From the NCBI GenBank assembly GCA_020722245.1, contig DYLE01000158.1, forward strand, positions 1-5,800: a stretch of 5,800 nucleotides of DNA. Reading direction: 5' to 3'. Of this stretch, positions 1 to 5,568 are shown one piece after another; positions within the stretch are counted from its first letter, which is position 1, and each line of letters begins with the position of its first letter. The stretch is from Desulfonema limicola. GTDB taxonomy: Bacteria > Desulfobacterota > Desulfobacteria > Desulfobacterales > Desulfosalsimonadaceae. A model generated the notes under the pieces. That model worked only from the letters and a program-made list of their open reading frames with translations, was not told where the DNA came from and ran no database searches. The position numbers and the translations under genes are program-made.

Positions 1-15
1 AGCCGAAGAACTCTG

Positions 16-39
16 ACCTGGCCCATAGGACCAGGTTTT
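16..39 (+). terminator. Possible intrinsic terminator of an upstream plus-strand gene
   Basis: An inverted repeat pairs ACCTGG (16-21) with CCAGGT (31-36). After one C/A mismatch it continues inward as CC/GG (23-24 with 28-29), leaving a 3-nt loop. A run of four Ts (36-39) follows, then AAATTT. The shape fits a Rho-independent terminator for a gene left of the window, but the stem is interrupted and the T run is short. It could instead be an operator or chance pairing. Confidence 0.35.
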
Positions 40-149
40 AAATTTGAAATAAAAATAATCAATAAACAGAGGGCGGCAAAAGGCGTAACGCACCGGAAAC
101 AACCCGGAATAAAAAACAATTCAATCCACATAGGGTAAAAACCACTCCT

Positions 150-1343
150 ATGAAACAAGAGCTTAACATCCTTCTGGTGGAGGACAGCCTCACTCAAGCA
201 TTAAGCCTTAAGCAAACTCTTGAAAAGTATAGGTATTCTGTGACGATGGCCCAGAACGGCCGGGAGGCGATGAAGATACTTCAGGATTGCCGCGCATCGG
301 TGGTGATCACCGACTGGATCATGCCTGAAATGGACGGCTCCGAGCTGTGCCGGGCGATCCGCGCGCATGATTTCGGCAGGTATGTGTACATCATCCTGGT
401 CACCGAAAAAAAATCCAAAAAAGACATCATCGAGGGGCTGAAGGCCGGAGCGGACGACTACCTCATAAAACCCATCGACGAGGCCGAGCTGGTCGCCCGC
501 ATAGCGGTGGCCGCGCGGATATTCAAGCTGGAACAATCGCTTAGAGAAAAGCAACAGGAATTTTTCAACCTGAACCAGATAAAAAACAAGTTTATCGGCA
601 TCGCGGCCCATGATCTGAGAAACCCGATCATCTCCATCAGGGGCTTCAGCGAACTGCTTCTCAAGGATTCAACGGCCTTCACCGAGGATCAGAAAGAATT
701 TTTAACCATCATCCACTCCACCAGCCGGAACATGCTGGCCATGTTAAACGACCTTCTGGACATCTCCCTGATTGAAAGCGGAAAACTGGAGCTGTCCAAA
801 AAGTTCGGCTCCCTGAAAAAACTGGTGCAGGAACGGATCCAGCAAAACAGCCTGCATGCCCAGCAGAAAAACATCACCATCCATCATCAGATGGAAAATA
901 TTCCATCGATTCCTTTTGATCCCCAGCGCATAGGACAGGCGGTAGACAACCTCATCTCCAACGCCATCAAGTTCGCCCCTTATGGATCGCAGGTATACCT
1001 GAGACTGACCAGGGACAGCGACCAGGTGAAATTCAGCGTCCAAGATGAGGGACCGGGAATCCCTGAAAGCGAACAGCCTCTGCTTTTCAATGAATTCCAC
1101 CGGCTGAGCATTCAGCCCACCGCCGGAGAAACCAGCACCGGGCTGGGGCTTTCCATCACCAAAAAAATCATGGAGGCCCACGGCGGAAGCATCGTGTATG
1201 AAAGCCGGGAGGGAATCGGATCGACCTTCACCCTGATCCTGCCGATAAAATCTCAGGCGGATCAGAAACCCAAAAAAAATATCCGCCCTCTTCCCAAAAA
1301 ATATCCAGAGGGCTCCGCAGATGCTTCAGGGAGCCTCCCCTAA
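150..1343 (+). CDS. Soluble hybrid signalling protein: N-terminal receiver domain plus histidine kinase
   Basis: This is a two-component protein with the receiver placed before the kinase. Residues 5-125 form a REC domain with the acidic pair E11-D12, phosphoacceptor D55 (in ITDWIMPEMDG), T85 and K107 in the KP pair. A short helical linker (about 126-145) leads to a HisKA dimerisation domain with H154 in AAHDLRNPI. The HATPase_c domain (about 255-366) keeps an N box (DNLISNAIKF, N267 and N271), a G1 box (DEGPGIP, D299) and a G2 box (TGLGLSITKK). Every catalytic residue I checked is intact, so both phosphotransfer and ATP binding look functional. There is no signal peptide, membrane segment or PAS domain, so it should act in the cytoplasm, probably taking phosphate or a signal from a partner kinase through its REC domain. 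No output domain or cognate regulator lies in the window. The start has only a distant purine stretch (AGGG at 132-135), so initiation may be weak. The last 28 residues are a basic, Pro/Gly/Ser-rich tail that overlaps the next gene. Confidence 0.93.
   Translation: MKQELNILLVEDSLTQALSLKQTLEKYRYSVTMAQNGREAMKILQDCRASVVITDWIMPEMDGSELCRAIRAHDFGRYVYIILVTEKKSKKDIIEGLKAGADDYLIKPIDEAELVARIAVAARIFKLEQSLREKQQEFFNLNQIKNKFIGIAAHDLRNPIISIRGFSELLLKDSTAFTEDQKEFLTIIHSTSRNMLAMLNDLLDISLIESGKLELSKKFGSLKKLVQERIQQNSLHAQQKNITIHHQMENIPSIPFDPQRIGQAVDNLISNAIKFAPYGSQVYLRLTRDSDQVKFSVQDEGPGIPESEQPLLFNEFHRLSIQPTAGETSTGLGLSITKKIMEAHGGSIVYESREGIGSTFTLILPIKSQADQKPKKNIRPLPKKYPEGSADASGSLP
1311..1335 (+). promoter_or_regulatory. 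Start-codon hairpin at the overlap of the kinase and RNA methyltransferase genes
   Basis: GGCTCC (1311-1316) can pair with GGAGCC (1330-1335). The ATG of the downstream gene (1321-1323) sits in the 13-nt loop, and the Shine-Dalgarno-like AGAGGG (1307-1312) runs into the left arm. Ribosomes finishing the upstream gene (stop at 1341-1343) would open this hairpin, as expected for translational coupling. The pairing is visible in the sequence. The regulatory role is inferred, and a 6-bp stem may be only marginally stable. Confidence 0.35.
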
Positions 1344-2469
1344 ACAAAAGCCCGGCCCACCTGATCCCGTGAGCGGCTGTCCTCCGGCCTGCCCGGGTTG
1401 CTCCCATAAACATTTTTCCCCGGAAGAAAGCTTGGCCCAGAAGGAAAATTGGCTCAAAAGCCGGCTTTCCCCCTGGGCTGACCGGTTTGACGCCATTCAA
1501 ACAGTAGCGCCGCAGGAGCGGTTCAACTACCGCCGGCGCATCTGCCTGTCCTGCGCATGCGAACCGGCCGGCTGGCGCTTCGGGCTGATCCTGGGCAAAA
1601 GGGTGATCCCCATCCATGACTGCCCGGTTCATACCGAGCAGGGGCGTGAAGCCGTAGCCCTGTTTTCAAAAAACCTGCCGCCAGGCGAAGCCTTTCCGCT
1701 GGTCTATTTTGTTGACGCCGGAGCCCAGGTCACCCTGGTTTTAAAAACAAAGGGAATGCCCGAAATGTCATGGCTTGACGATGCGTTCAAGGACCGCTTA
1801 AAACGCATCGGGATCGAAGGGGTATGGCTGCACCTGCATCCCTGCGCCGGCCGCAGGGTGTTTTCCAAAAACGACTGGCATCTGGTTTATGGAAAGCCCA
1901 GGTCCAAAACTCCAAACGGCCTGGAGTACGGCCCCCGGTCGTTCCAACAGCTGATTCCTTCCCTTCATGAACGGGCGCTGGATTCGACGGAGACCTATCT
2001 ATCGCCCGGGTCACAGGATATCCTCATCGATTTCTATTGCGGCATCGGAGAGGGGCTGGTGCGGTGGACGCGCCGCGGCTCCGCCGCCATGGGGGTGGAG
2101 CTGGAGGCGGAGGCGGTGGAATGCGCCACACATAACGCTCCGGAGGCCGCCGTGCTTCGGGGCCGGTGCCAGGACCGCATTCCCCAGATTTCCGCCTGGA
2201 TTCAAAAAAAATCAGTGGATCGATCCGGACTTAAGCTGCTTTACGTCAATCCGCCGCGCACCGGGCTTGAACCCGAGGTGCTGCAATGGATCGCAAACGG
2301 GTATGGCCCGCACCGGATCGCCTACATGTCATGCAGCGCAGGCACCCTTCGAAGGGACCTTGAAGGGCTTGCGGCCGCAGGATATGCCATCCGGCGCATC
2401 ACGCCCTATGATTTCTTTCCGCAGACCCGGCATGTGGAAAGCCTGGTTTTTTTAAGCAAAAACTTTTAG
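1321..2469 (+). CDS. RlmC/TrmA-family RNA (uracil-5-)-methyltransferase
   Basis: This is a class I SAM-dependent enzyme predicted to make 5-methyluridine in RNA, most likely 23S rRNA. The C-terminal half carries the family signature: a substrate/SAM segment GPRSFQQLI (about 204-212), motif I DFYCGIGEG (237-245), motif IV YVNPPRTGLEP (308-318), the nucleophile C338 in YMSCSAGTLRRDL, and the closing FFPQTRHVESL with general base E373. An N-terminal C20-x3-C24-x2-C27 cluster plus C101 (HDCPVH) matches the four-cysteine [4Fe-4S] layout of RlmC/RlmD. At 382 residues with no N-terminal TRAM domain it resembles RlmC more than RlmD in build. Motif IV is NPPR rather than the DPPR common in TrmA, which as I recall is also true of RlmC. 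The ATG at 1321 is supported by AGAGGG 8 nt upstream and lies inside the kinase gene (23-nt overlap). The family is clear; the exact target base cannot be settled from sequence alone, so no symbol is given. Confidence 0.88.
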   Translation: MLQGASPKQKPGPPDPVSGCPPACPGCSHKHFSPEESLAQKENWLKSRLSPWADRFDAIQTVAPQERFNYRRRICLSCACEPAGWRFGLILGKRVIPIHDCPVHTEQGREAVALFSKNLPPGEAFPLVYFVDAGAQVTLVLKTKGMPEMSWLDDAFKDRLKRIGIEGVWLHLHPCAGRRVFSKNDWHLVYGKPRSKTPNGLEYGPRSFQQLIPSLHERALDSTETYLSPGSQDILIDFYCGIGEGLVRWTRRGSAAMGVELEAEAVECATHNAPEAAVLRGRCQDRIPQISAWIQKKSVDRSGLKLLYVNPPRTGLEPEVLQWIANGYGPHRIAYMSCSAGTLRRDLEGLAAAGYAIRRITPYDFFPQTRHVESLVFLSKNF

Positions 2470-3068
2470 CATACCACCCGGCCCGTGGCCGCGTAAACGC
2501 AAAGCACCAACCAGGTTTTCGCGTCGACCTTAAGGCCGGCGTCTTCGCAGATCGCCTGTGCCTCCAAAGGCGAGACAAACAACGCCTCAATATCCTCAGA
2601 ACCCTCGTTTCCGTCGCGCGACGGCGCACCGGTGCATTCGACGTAGGCCATGGCCACGGATTCATCGGTCATTCCCGAAGAGGAATAGATCGGCGGGCTG
2701 ACCCGAATCGGGCGCACCAAATCCAAGCCGGTCTCCTCCTTTAACTCCCTGCATGCCGCCGCCTCCACCGTTTCACCCGGATCCACAAGACCTGCGGGAA
2801 ACCCGTACTGATACCCTCCCAGGCTCACCCGGAATTCCCGAATGATCACGAGCTGGTTCCGGCCGATGTGAAACGCCACGATAATCACCGCATCGGGAAT
2901 ATCAAACCGGCCGGAAACGCATTTGGGGCTGGGGTTCCTTGAGGCCAGCCGCCAGGTTTTCTCATGACCCTCCCGGTCGGTATAGCTGATGTTAAACATG
3001 TTCAGATGCAAAAAGTCCGTTATTTTTTCAATGGATTTTATCTTCACCGCGGCAGCCCTTTTATTCAA
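2466..3068 (-). CDS. Nudix hydrolase, ADP-ribose pyrophosphatase-like
   Basis: The Nudix box is perfect: G93-x5-E99-x7-R107-E108-L-x-E111-E112-x-G114-L115, the Mg2+-binding loop that hydrolyses nucleoside diphosphates linked to another moiety. The flanking GFPAGLVDPGE, and a YSSSGMTDES segment about 14 residues after the box, resemble the NudF/ADP-ribose pyrophosphatase group, so ADP-ribose or a related NDP-sugar is a reasonable but unproven substrate. The N-terminal 50 residues form the usual extra beta-strand region. The protein is soluble. The gene lies 17 nt downstream of the MIF-like gene and is probably cotranscribed from its promoter. The listed start is a TTG (3066-3068) without a clear SD. 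A GTG at 3045-3047 (residue 8), with AAAAGGG (3056-3062) 8 nt before it, may be the real start and would give 193 residues. Its stop overlaps the stop of the convergent RNA methyltransferase gene by 4 nt in total. Confidence 0.88.
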   Translation of the reverse strand: MNKRAAAVKIKSIEKITDFLHLNMFNISYTDREGHEKTWRLASRNPSPKCVSGRFDIPDAVIIVAFHIGRNQLVIIREFRVSLGGYQYGFPAGLVDPGETVEAAACRELKEETGLDLVRPIRVSPPIYSSSGMTDESVAMAYVECTGAPSRDGNEGSEDIEALFVSPLEAQAICEDAGLKVDAKTWLVLCVYAATGRVVC

Positions 3069-3085
3069 AACCGTGTGTAAAAGCC

Positions 3086-3430
3086 CTAAAACGTGGAGCT
3101 GTTCCAGCCGAACATTCTTGGGTGGATATCCGCAAAATCGATATAGGTCCGGTCCGCGGAAACCCCAAGCTGTTTTTCGATAAAAGCGCAGATTTCCTTT
3201 GAAAGCCCCTGGCAGGCCTCAGGCGCAAGCCCGATACTTTTTAAGGTGACATACGCTGCAGGCGCCGGGCTTCCGTCAAAAAGCATGGGGACCCCCTTGA
3301 GGATGCTGATCATGATATACCGCTCCGGCTTTCCCAGCAGGATAGAGACCTGCGCGGAGGCCTGTTTGGCAAGCGCGATCGCCTTTTTTTCATCCATTTC
3401 CAGGTTGGTCCTGATCTCAAAATACGGCAT
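3086..3430 (-). CDS. MIF-like / phenylpyruvate tautomerase family protein
   Basis: This is a 114-residue homologue of macrophage migration inhibitory factor, whose family catalyses keto-enol tautomerisation of phenylpyruvate-like acids as a trimer. I chose the ATG at 3428-3430 over the ATG at 3457. It has a strong AAAGGAGG (3435-3442) just upstream, it gives the family length, and it exposes Pro1 after Met removal, which is the catalytic base. Counting from Pro1, K33 aligns with human K32, the SIG segment (64-66) with human S63-I64-G65, Y95 with Y95 and W108 with W108, and the end GWNSSTF nearly repeats human GWNNSTFA. Differences are D97 for N97, F106 for V106, and loss of the CALC redox motif (A57 and V60 replace C56 and C59). 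Tautomerase activity is therefore plausible, but the thiol-oxidoreductase activity described for mammalian MIF is not expected. There is no signal peptide. It is the first gene of an apparent operon with the Nudix gene. Confidence 0.9.
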   Translation of the reverse strand: MPYFEIRTNLEMDEKKAIALAKQASAQVSILLGKPERYIMISILKGVPMLFDGSPAPAAYVTLKSIGLAPEACQGLSKEICAFIEKQLGVSADRTYIDFADIHPRMFGWNSSTF

Positions 3431-3434
3431 GGCC

Positions 3435-3442
3435 CCTCCTTT
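3435..3442 (-). promoter_or_regulatory. Ribosome binding site that decides the MIF-like gene's start
   Basis: On the minus strand this reads AAAGGAGG, a near-perfect Shine-Dalgarno, with AGGAGG ending 4 nt before the ATG at 3430. An ATG nine codons upstream (3457) has no comparable site and would bury the catalytic proline, so this site fixes the start. Confidence 0.8.
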
Positions 3443-3483
3443 TGTCTGATACGACATGTTTTCTTTAAACCCTTTTACGGCCT

Positions 3484-3512
3484 ACTCTACATTTTTTTTC
3501 GCCGCCTGTCAT
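3484..3512 (-). promoter_or_regulatory. Sigma70-like promoter of the MIF-Nudix operon
   Basis: On the minus strand, ATGACA (3507-3512, 5 of 6 matches to TTGACA) and TAGAGT (3484-3489, 4 of 6 matches to TATAAT) are separated by exactly 17 bp. The base at the upstream edge of the -35 begins an A8 tract (3512-3519), placed like an UP element. A second A8 tract (3492-3499) lies in the spacer. Transcription would start near 3477, giving a leader of roughly 45-50 nt before the MIF start codon. Confidence 0.5.
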
Positions 3513-3571
3513 TTTTTTTATGGGTAAAACCAGGCTGCGCCTAAACTGCAACAAGGCCTCTTTGTTTTTGT

Positions 3572-3601
3572 TTGCGAAAATCTTTGCCCTGTGCCTATTA
3601 A
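3572..3601 (+). promoter_or_regulatory. Possible promoter of the aldolase gene
   Basis: TTGCGA (3572-3577) and TATTAA (3596-3601) are each a 4-of-6 match to sigma70 boxes, with an 18-bp spacer, about 50-80 bp before the aldolase start codon. Directly after lies ATAAC-AC-GTTAT (3601-3612), a short inverted repeat that could be an operator at the transcription start. Both matches are weak and the call is tentative. Confidence 0.28.
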
Positions 3602-3642
3602 TAACACGTTATCCGTCACCGCGCGAAAACCAACAAACCCCG

Positions 3643-3649
3643 AAGGAGG
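3643..3649 (+). promoter_or_regulatory. Ribosome binding site that decides the aldolase start
   Basis: AAGGAGG ends 5 nt before the ATG at 3655. The same frame stays open upstream to an ATG at 3520, but that start lacks an SD and would add 45 residues absent from the family. This site supports the shorter, 350-residue protein. Confidence 0.85.
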
Positions 3650-3654
3650 ATCCC

Positions 3655-4707
3655 ATGAACCCAAAAATTGTGGATTTGCTGGGCAAAGAAGCCGAAAGCC
3701 TTCTGTCCCATCAGTGCCGAACCGTTTCCGCGGATTTGCTTCATCTGCCGGGTCCGGATTTCGTGGACCGGATCGTCGCCCAAAGCGACCGGTCCATCCG
3801 GGTCATGCGAAACCTTCAGGCCCTGTTCAACCACGGCCGCCTGGGGGGAACCGGCTATGTCTCCATTCTGCCGGTGGATCAAGGGGTGGAGCACACGGCA
3901 GGCGCCTCCTTCGCGCCCAACCCGCAGTATTTTGACCCGGAAAACATCATCCGGCTGGCCATGGAGGGCGGCTGCAACGGCGTGGCGTCCACGCTCGGGG
4001 TGATGGGGGCGATGGCGCGAAAATACGCCCACAGGATACCGTTTATTGTAAAATTTAACCACAACGAGCTTCTCACCTACCCCAACACCTATGACCAGAT
4101 TCTGTTCGGAAGCATCGATCAGGCCTATGACATGGGCGCTGTGGCCGTGGGAGCCACCATTTACTTCGGCTCCCCCGAAAGCAACCGCCAGATTCAGGAA
4201 ATCGCCGAATCCTTCAGCTACGCCCATGAACTGGGGCTTGCCACCATCCTCTGGGCCTACCTGCGCAATGAAAGCTTCACCACCAAGGACGCGGATTACC
4301 ACCTGGCCGCAGACCTCACCGGCCAGGCCAACCACCTGGCGGTCACCATTCAGGCCGACATGGTCAAGCAGAAACAGCCGGAGACCAACGGCGGGTTCGA
4401 GGCCCTGAAATTCGGCAAAACCCACGAAAAAATGTATTCCGAGCTCTGCTCCGATCACCCCATTGATCTGACCCGCTACCAGGTGATCAACTGCTACATG
4501 GGCCGGGCCGGGCTCATCAACTCGGGCGGGGCTTCGGGAAAAAACGATCTGGCTCAGGCCGTTCGAACGGCGGTGATCAATAAACGGGCCGGAGGCATGG
4601 GCGTGATTTCAGGGCGCAAGGCGTTTCAAAAGCCCATGAAGGAAGGCATCGCGCTATTAAACGCCATTCAGGAGGTTTACACAGACAAGGACATCACCGT
4701 GGCCTAG
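3655..4707 (+). CDS. fbaB: Class I fructose-bisphosphate aldolase (FbaB/DhnA type)
   Basis: This enzyme reversibly cleaves fructose 1,6-bisphosphate to dihydroxyacetone phosphate and glyceraldehyde 3-phosphate in glycolysis and gluconeogenesis, through a lysine Schiff base and no metal. The 350 residues equal the length I recall for E. coli FbaB and match it nearly end to end. Landmarks are GYVSILPVDQGVEH (67-80), FIVKFNHNE (130-138), TYPNTYDQ (141-148), GAVAVGATIYFGS (161-173), LWAYLRN (199-205), DLTGQANHLA (220-229), the probable Schiff-base K238 in DMVKQK, and the phosphate-binding end NCYMGRAGLINSGGASG (279-295) plus INKRAGGMGVISGRKAF (308-324). It is cytoplasmic. It is transcribed away from the MIF-Nudix operon and has its own leader. 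In anaerobes this enzyme often works in the gluconeogenic direction, but nothing here shows which. Family assignment is essentially certain. Confidence 0.97.
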   Translation: MNPKIVDLLGKEAESLLSHQCRTVSADLLHLPGPDFVDRIVAQSDRSIRVMRNLQALFNHGRLGGTGYVSILPVDQGVEHTAGASFAPNPQYFDPENIIRLAMEGGCNGVASTLGVMGAMARKYAHRIPFIVKFNHNELLTYPNTYDQILFGSIDQAYDMGAVAVGATIYFGSPESNRQIQEIAESFSYAHELGLATILWAYLRNESFTTKDADYHLAADLTGQANHLAVTIQADMVKQKQPETNGGFEALKFGKTHEKMYSELCSDHPIDLTRYQVINCYMGRAGLINSGGASGKNDLAQAVRTAVINKRAGGMGVISGRKAFQKPMKEGIALLNAIQEVYTDKDITVA

Positions 4708-4736
4708 CCCGCATCCGCCAACGCTTGGTTCCATGG

Positions 4737-5540
4737 TCATTTGACGCCGACACCTTTGAAAAAGGTGTAACAGAACACCCCGTCGGCTTCCGTTGTCCGG
4801 TATAAATCCCTGATCCCCCGTTCAAAAGCGTCCGGTTCAATGATTCCTGCAAGAATCGCGGATTCCCGAATCCCTTCGGTCATGGCCGTGAAGGTCTTTT
4901 TGGTAAACCCTTCGACCAGTTCAGGTTTACCGGCATCCACATAAACCATTCGAGGGGATACGCGAACCGACTCAAAGCCTGCCTGCTGCAACAGCGGATA
5001 GAGTTGCCTGCCGATCATGGCGTTGCCGCCGGCCCGGCGTTGCAGCTCCACCAGGCATTGAATCGCTCGGCGCGCGGCTTCGCTGTCGGGATAAAAATAG
5101 GCCGAGCCATGATCCCCTTCGATGACCGTAATCGTGCCGCCTTTCTTCAAAAGATTCTTCAATGCATTCAGCGCCTCAACGGGCCGGGGAAGATGCTCCA
5201 GGACAAAACAGACAAAAATATGATCAAAAGCATCCGGGGCAAAAGGCAGGTTGAAAATGTCCGCCTGTTCAAATCGGACGTTGGTCAGACCGGCGCTTTC
5301 GACAGCCCTCCCGGCCTGGAAGATGGAGGCCTCGGAGATATCCACGCAGGTAAATAAGGCATCCGGGCTGTTAGCCGCCAGGGTGACGGTCTGCGCCCCG
5401 ACCCCGCACCCGGCCTCCAGAACGCGGCTTCCCGCCGGATAGGAGGTATCGGAGTGAAGCAGCTCCGCCAGGGTGGAGGCCTGGTCACATAGCCGCCGGT
5501 TCTCTCGATCATCATAGCCATGAACGTAGGTTTTATTCAT
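4737..5540 (-). CDS. Class I SAM-dependent methyltransferase, substrate unknown
   Basis: This is a 267-residue soluble methyltransferase with a Methyltransf_11/25-type Rossmann core. Motif I is VLEAGCGVGAQT (40-51). The acidic residue ending strand beta2 is D67 (CVDIS), and D94 in QADIFNLPF probably contacts adenine. Motif IV is DHIFVCFVLEHLPRP (106-120), followed by LKKGGTITVIEGDHGSAYFY (131-150). The N-terminal YVHGYDDREN and the C-terminal half (IGRQLYPLLQQAGFE, PRMVYVD, KPELVEGFTKKT, ADGVFCYTFFKG) resemble a family I recall from methanogens and anaerobic bacteria as uncharacterised methyltransferases. That C-terminal region likely binds the acceptor. The EGDHG motif after the core distinguishes it from ubiquinone-type enzymes. 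The start ATG (5538-5540) has a weak AAAGAG upstream. The gene follows the antitoxin-like reading frame by 28 nt and converges on the aldolase gene. The acceptor cannot be named from sequence. Confidence 0.88.
   Translation of the reverse strand: MNKTYVHGYDDRENRRLCDQASTLAELLHSDTSYPAGSRVLEAGCGVGAQTVTLAANSPDALFTCVDISEASIFQAGRAVESAGLTNVRFEQADIFNLPFAPDAFDHIFVCFVLEHLPRPVEALNALKNLLKKGGTITVIEGDHGSAYFYPDSEAARRAIQCLVELQRRAGGNAMIGRQLYPLLQQAGFESVRVSPRMVYVDAGKPELVEGFTKKTFTAMTEGIRESAILAGIIEPDAFERGIRDLYRTTEADGVFCYTFFKGVGVK
4750..4768. terminator. Perfect 8-bp hairpin between convergent genes, possible 3' end structure
   Basis: ACACCTTT (4750-4757) and AAAGGTGT (4761-4768) form a perfect 8-bp stem with a 3-nt GAA loop. 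It lies in the last codons of the methyltransferase gene (encoding TFFKG) and about 43 nt past the aldolase stop. No T run follows on either strand, so it is not a classical intrinsic terminator. It could protect or stall transcripts arriving from either direction. Much of the repeat may simply reflect the encoded protein. Confidence 0.3.
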
Positions 5541-5568
5541 TCGTCTCTTTGTTCAGGTTTGGCGTATT

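Noticed and set aside
744..1181. Minus-strand open frame opposite the histidine kinase
   Set aside because: It is antisense to clear HisKA/HATPase motifs and has no family features.
1967..2455. Plus-strand open frame of 162 residues inside the RNA methyltransferase gene
   Set aside because: It is rich in Arg, Pro and Trp as expected of a shifted frame. The overlapping frame carries all the TrmA-family motifs.
3431..3457. Nine-residue N-terminal extension of the MIF-like protein from the ATG at 3457
   Set aside because: It lacks an SD, contains the real SD within its codons, and would block the catalytic N-terminal proline.
3520..3654. Upstream extension of the aldolase frame to an ATG at 3520 (45 extra residues)
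   Set aside because: It has no Shine-Dalgarno and runs through the promoter region. The ATG at 3655 has AAGGAGG and gives the family's exact length.
3616..4458. Long minus-strand open frame (280 residues) opposite the aldolase
   Set aside because: It is antisense to a certain gene, shows no recognisable motif, and is explained by GC-rich codon use of the opposite strand.
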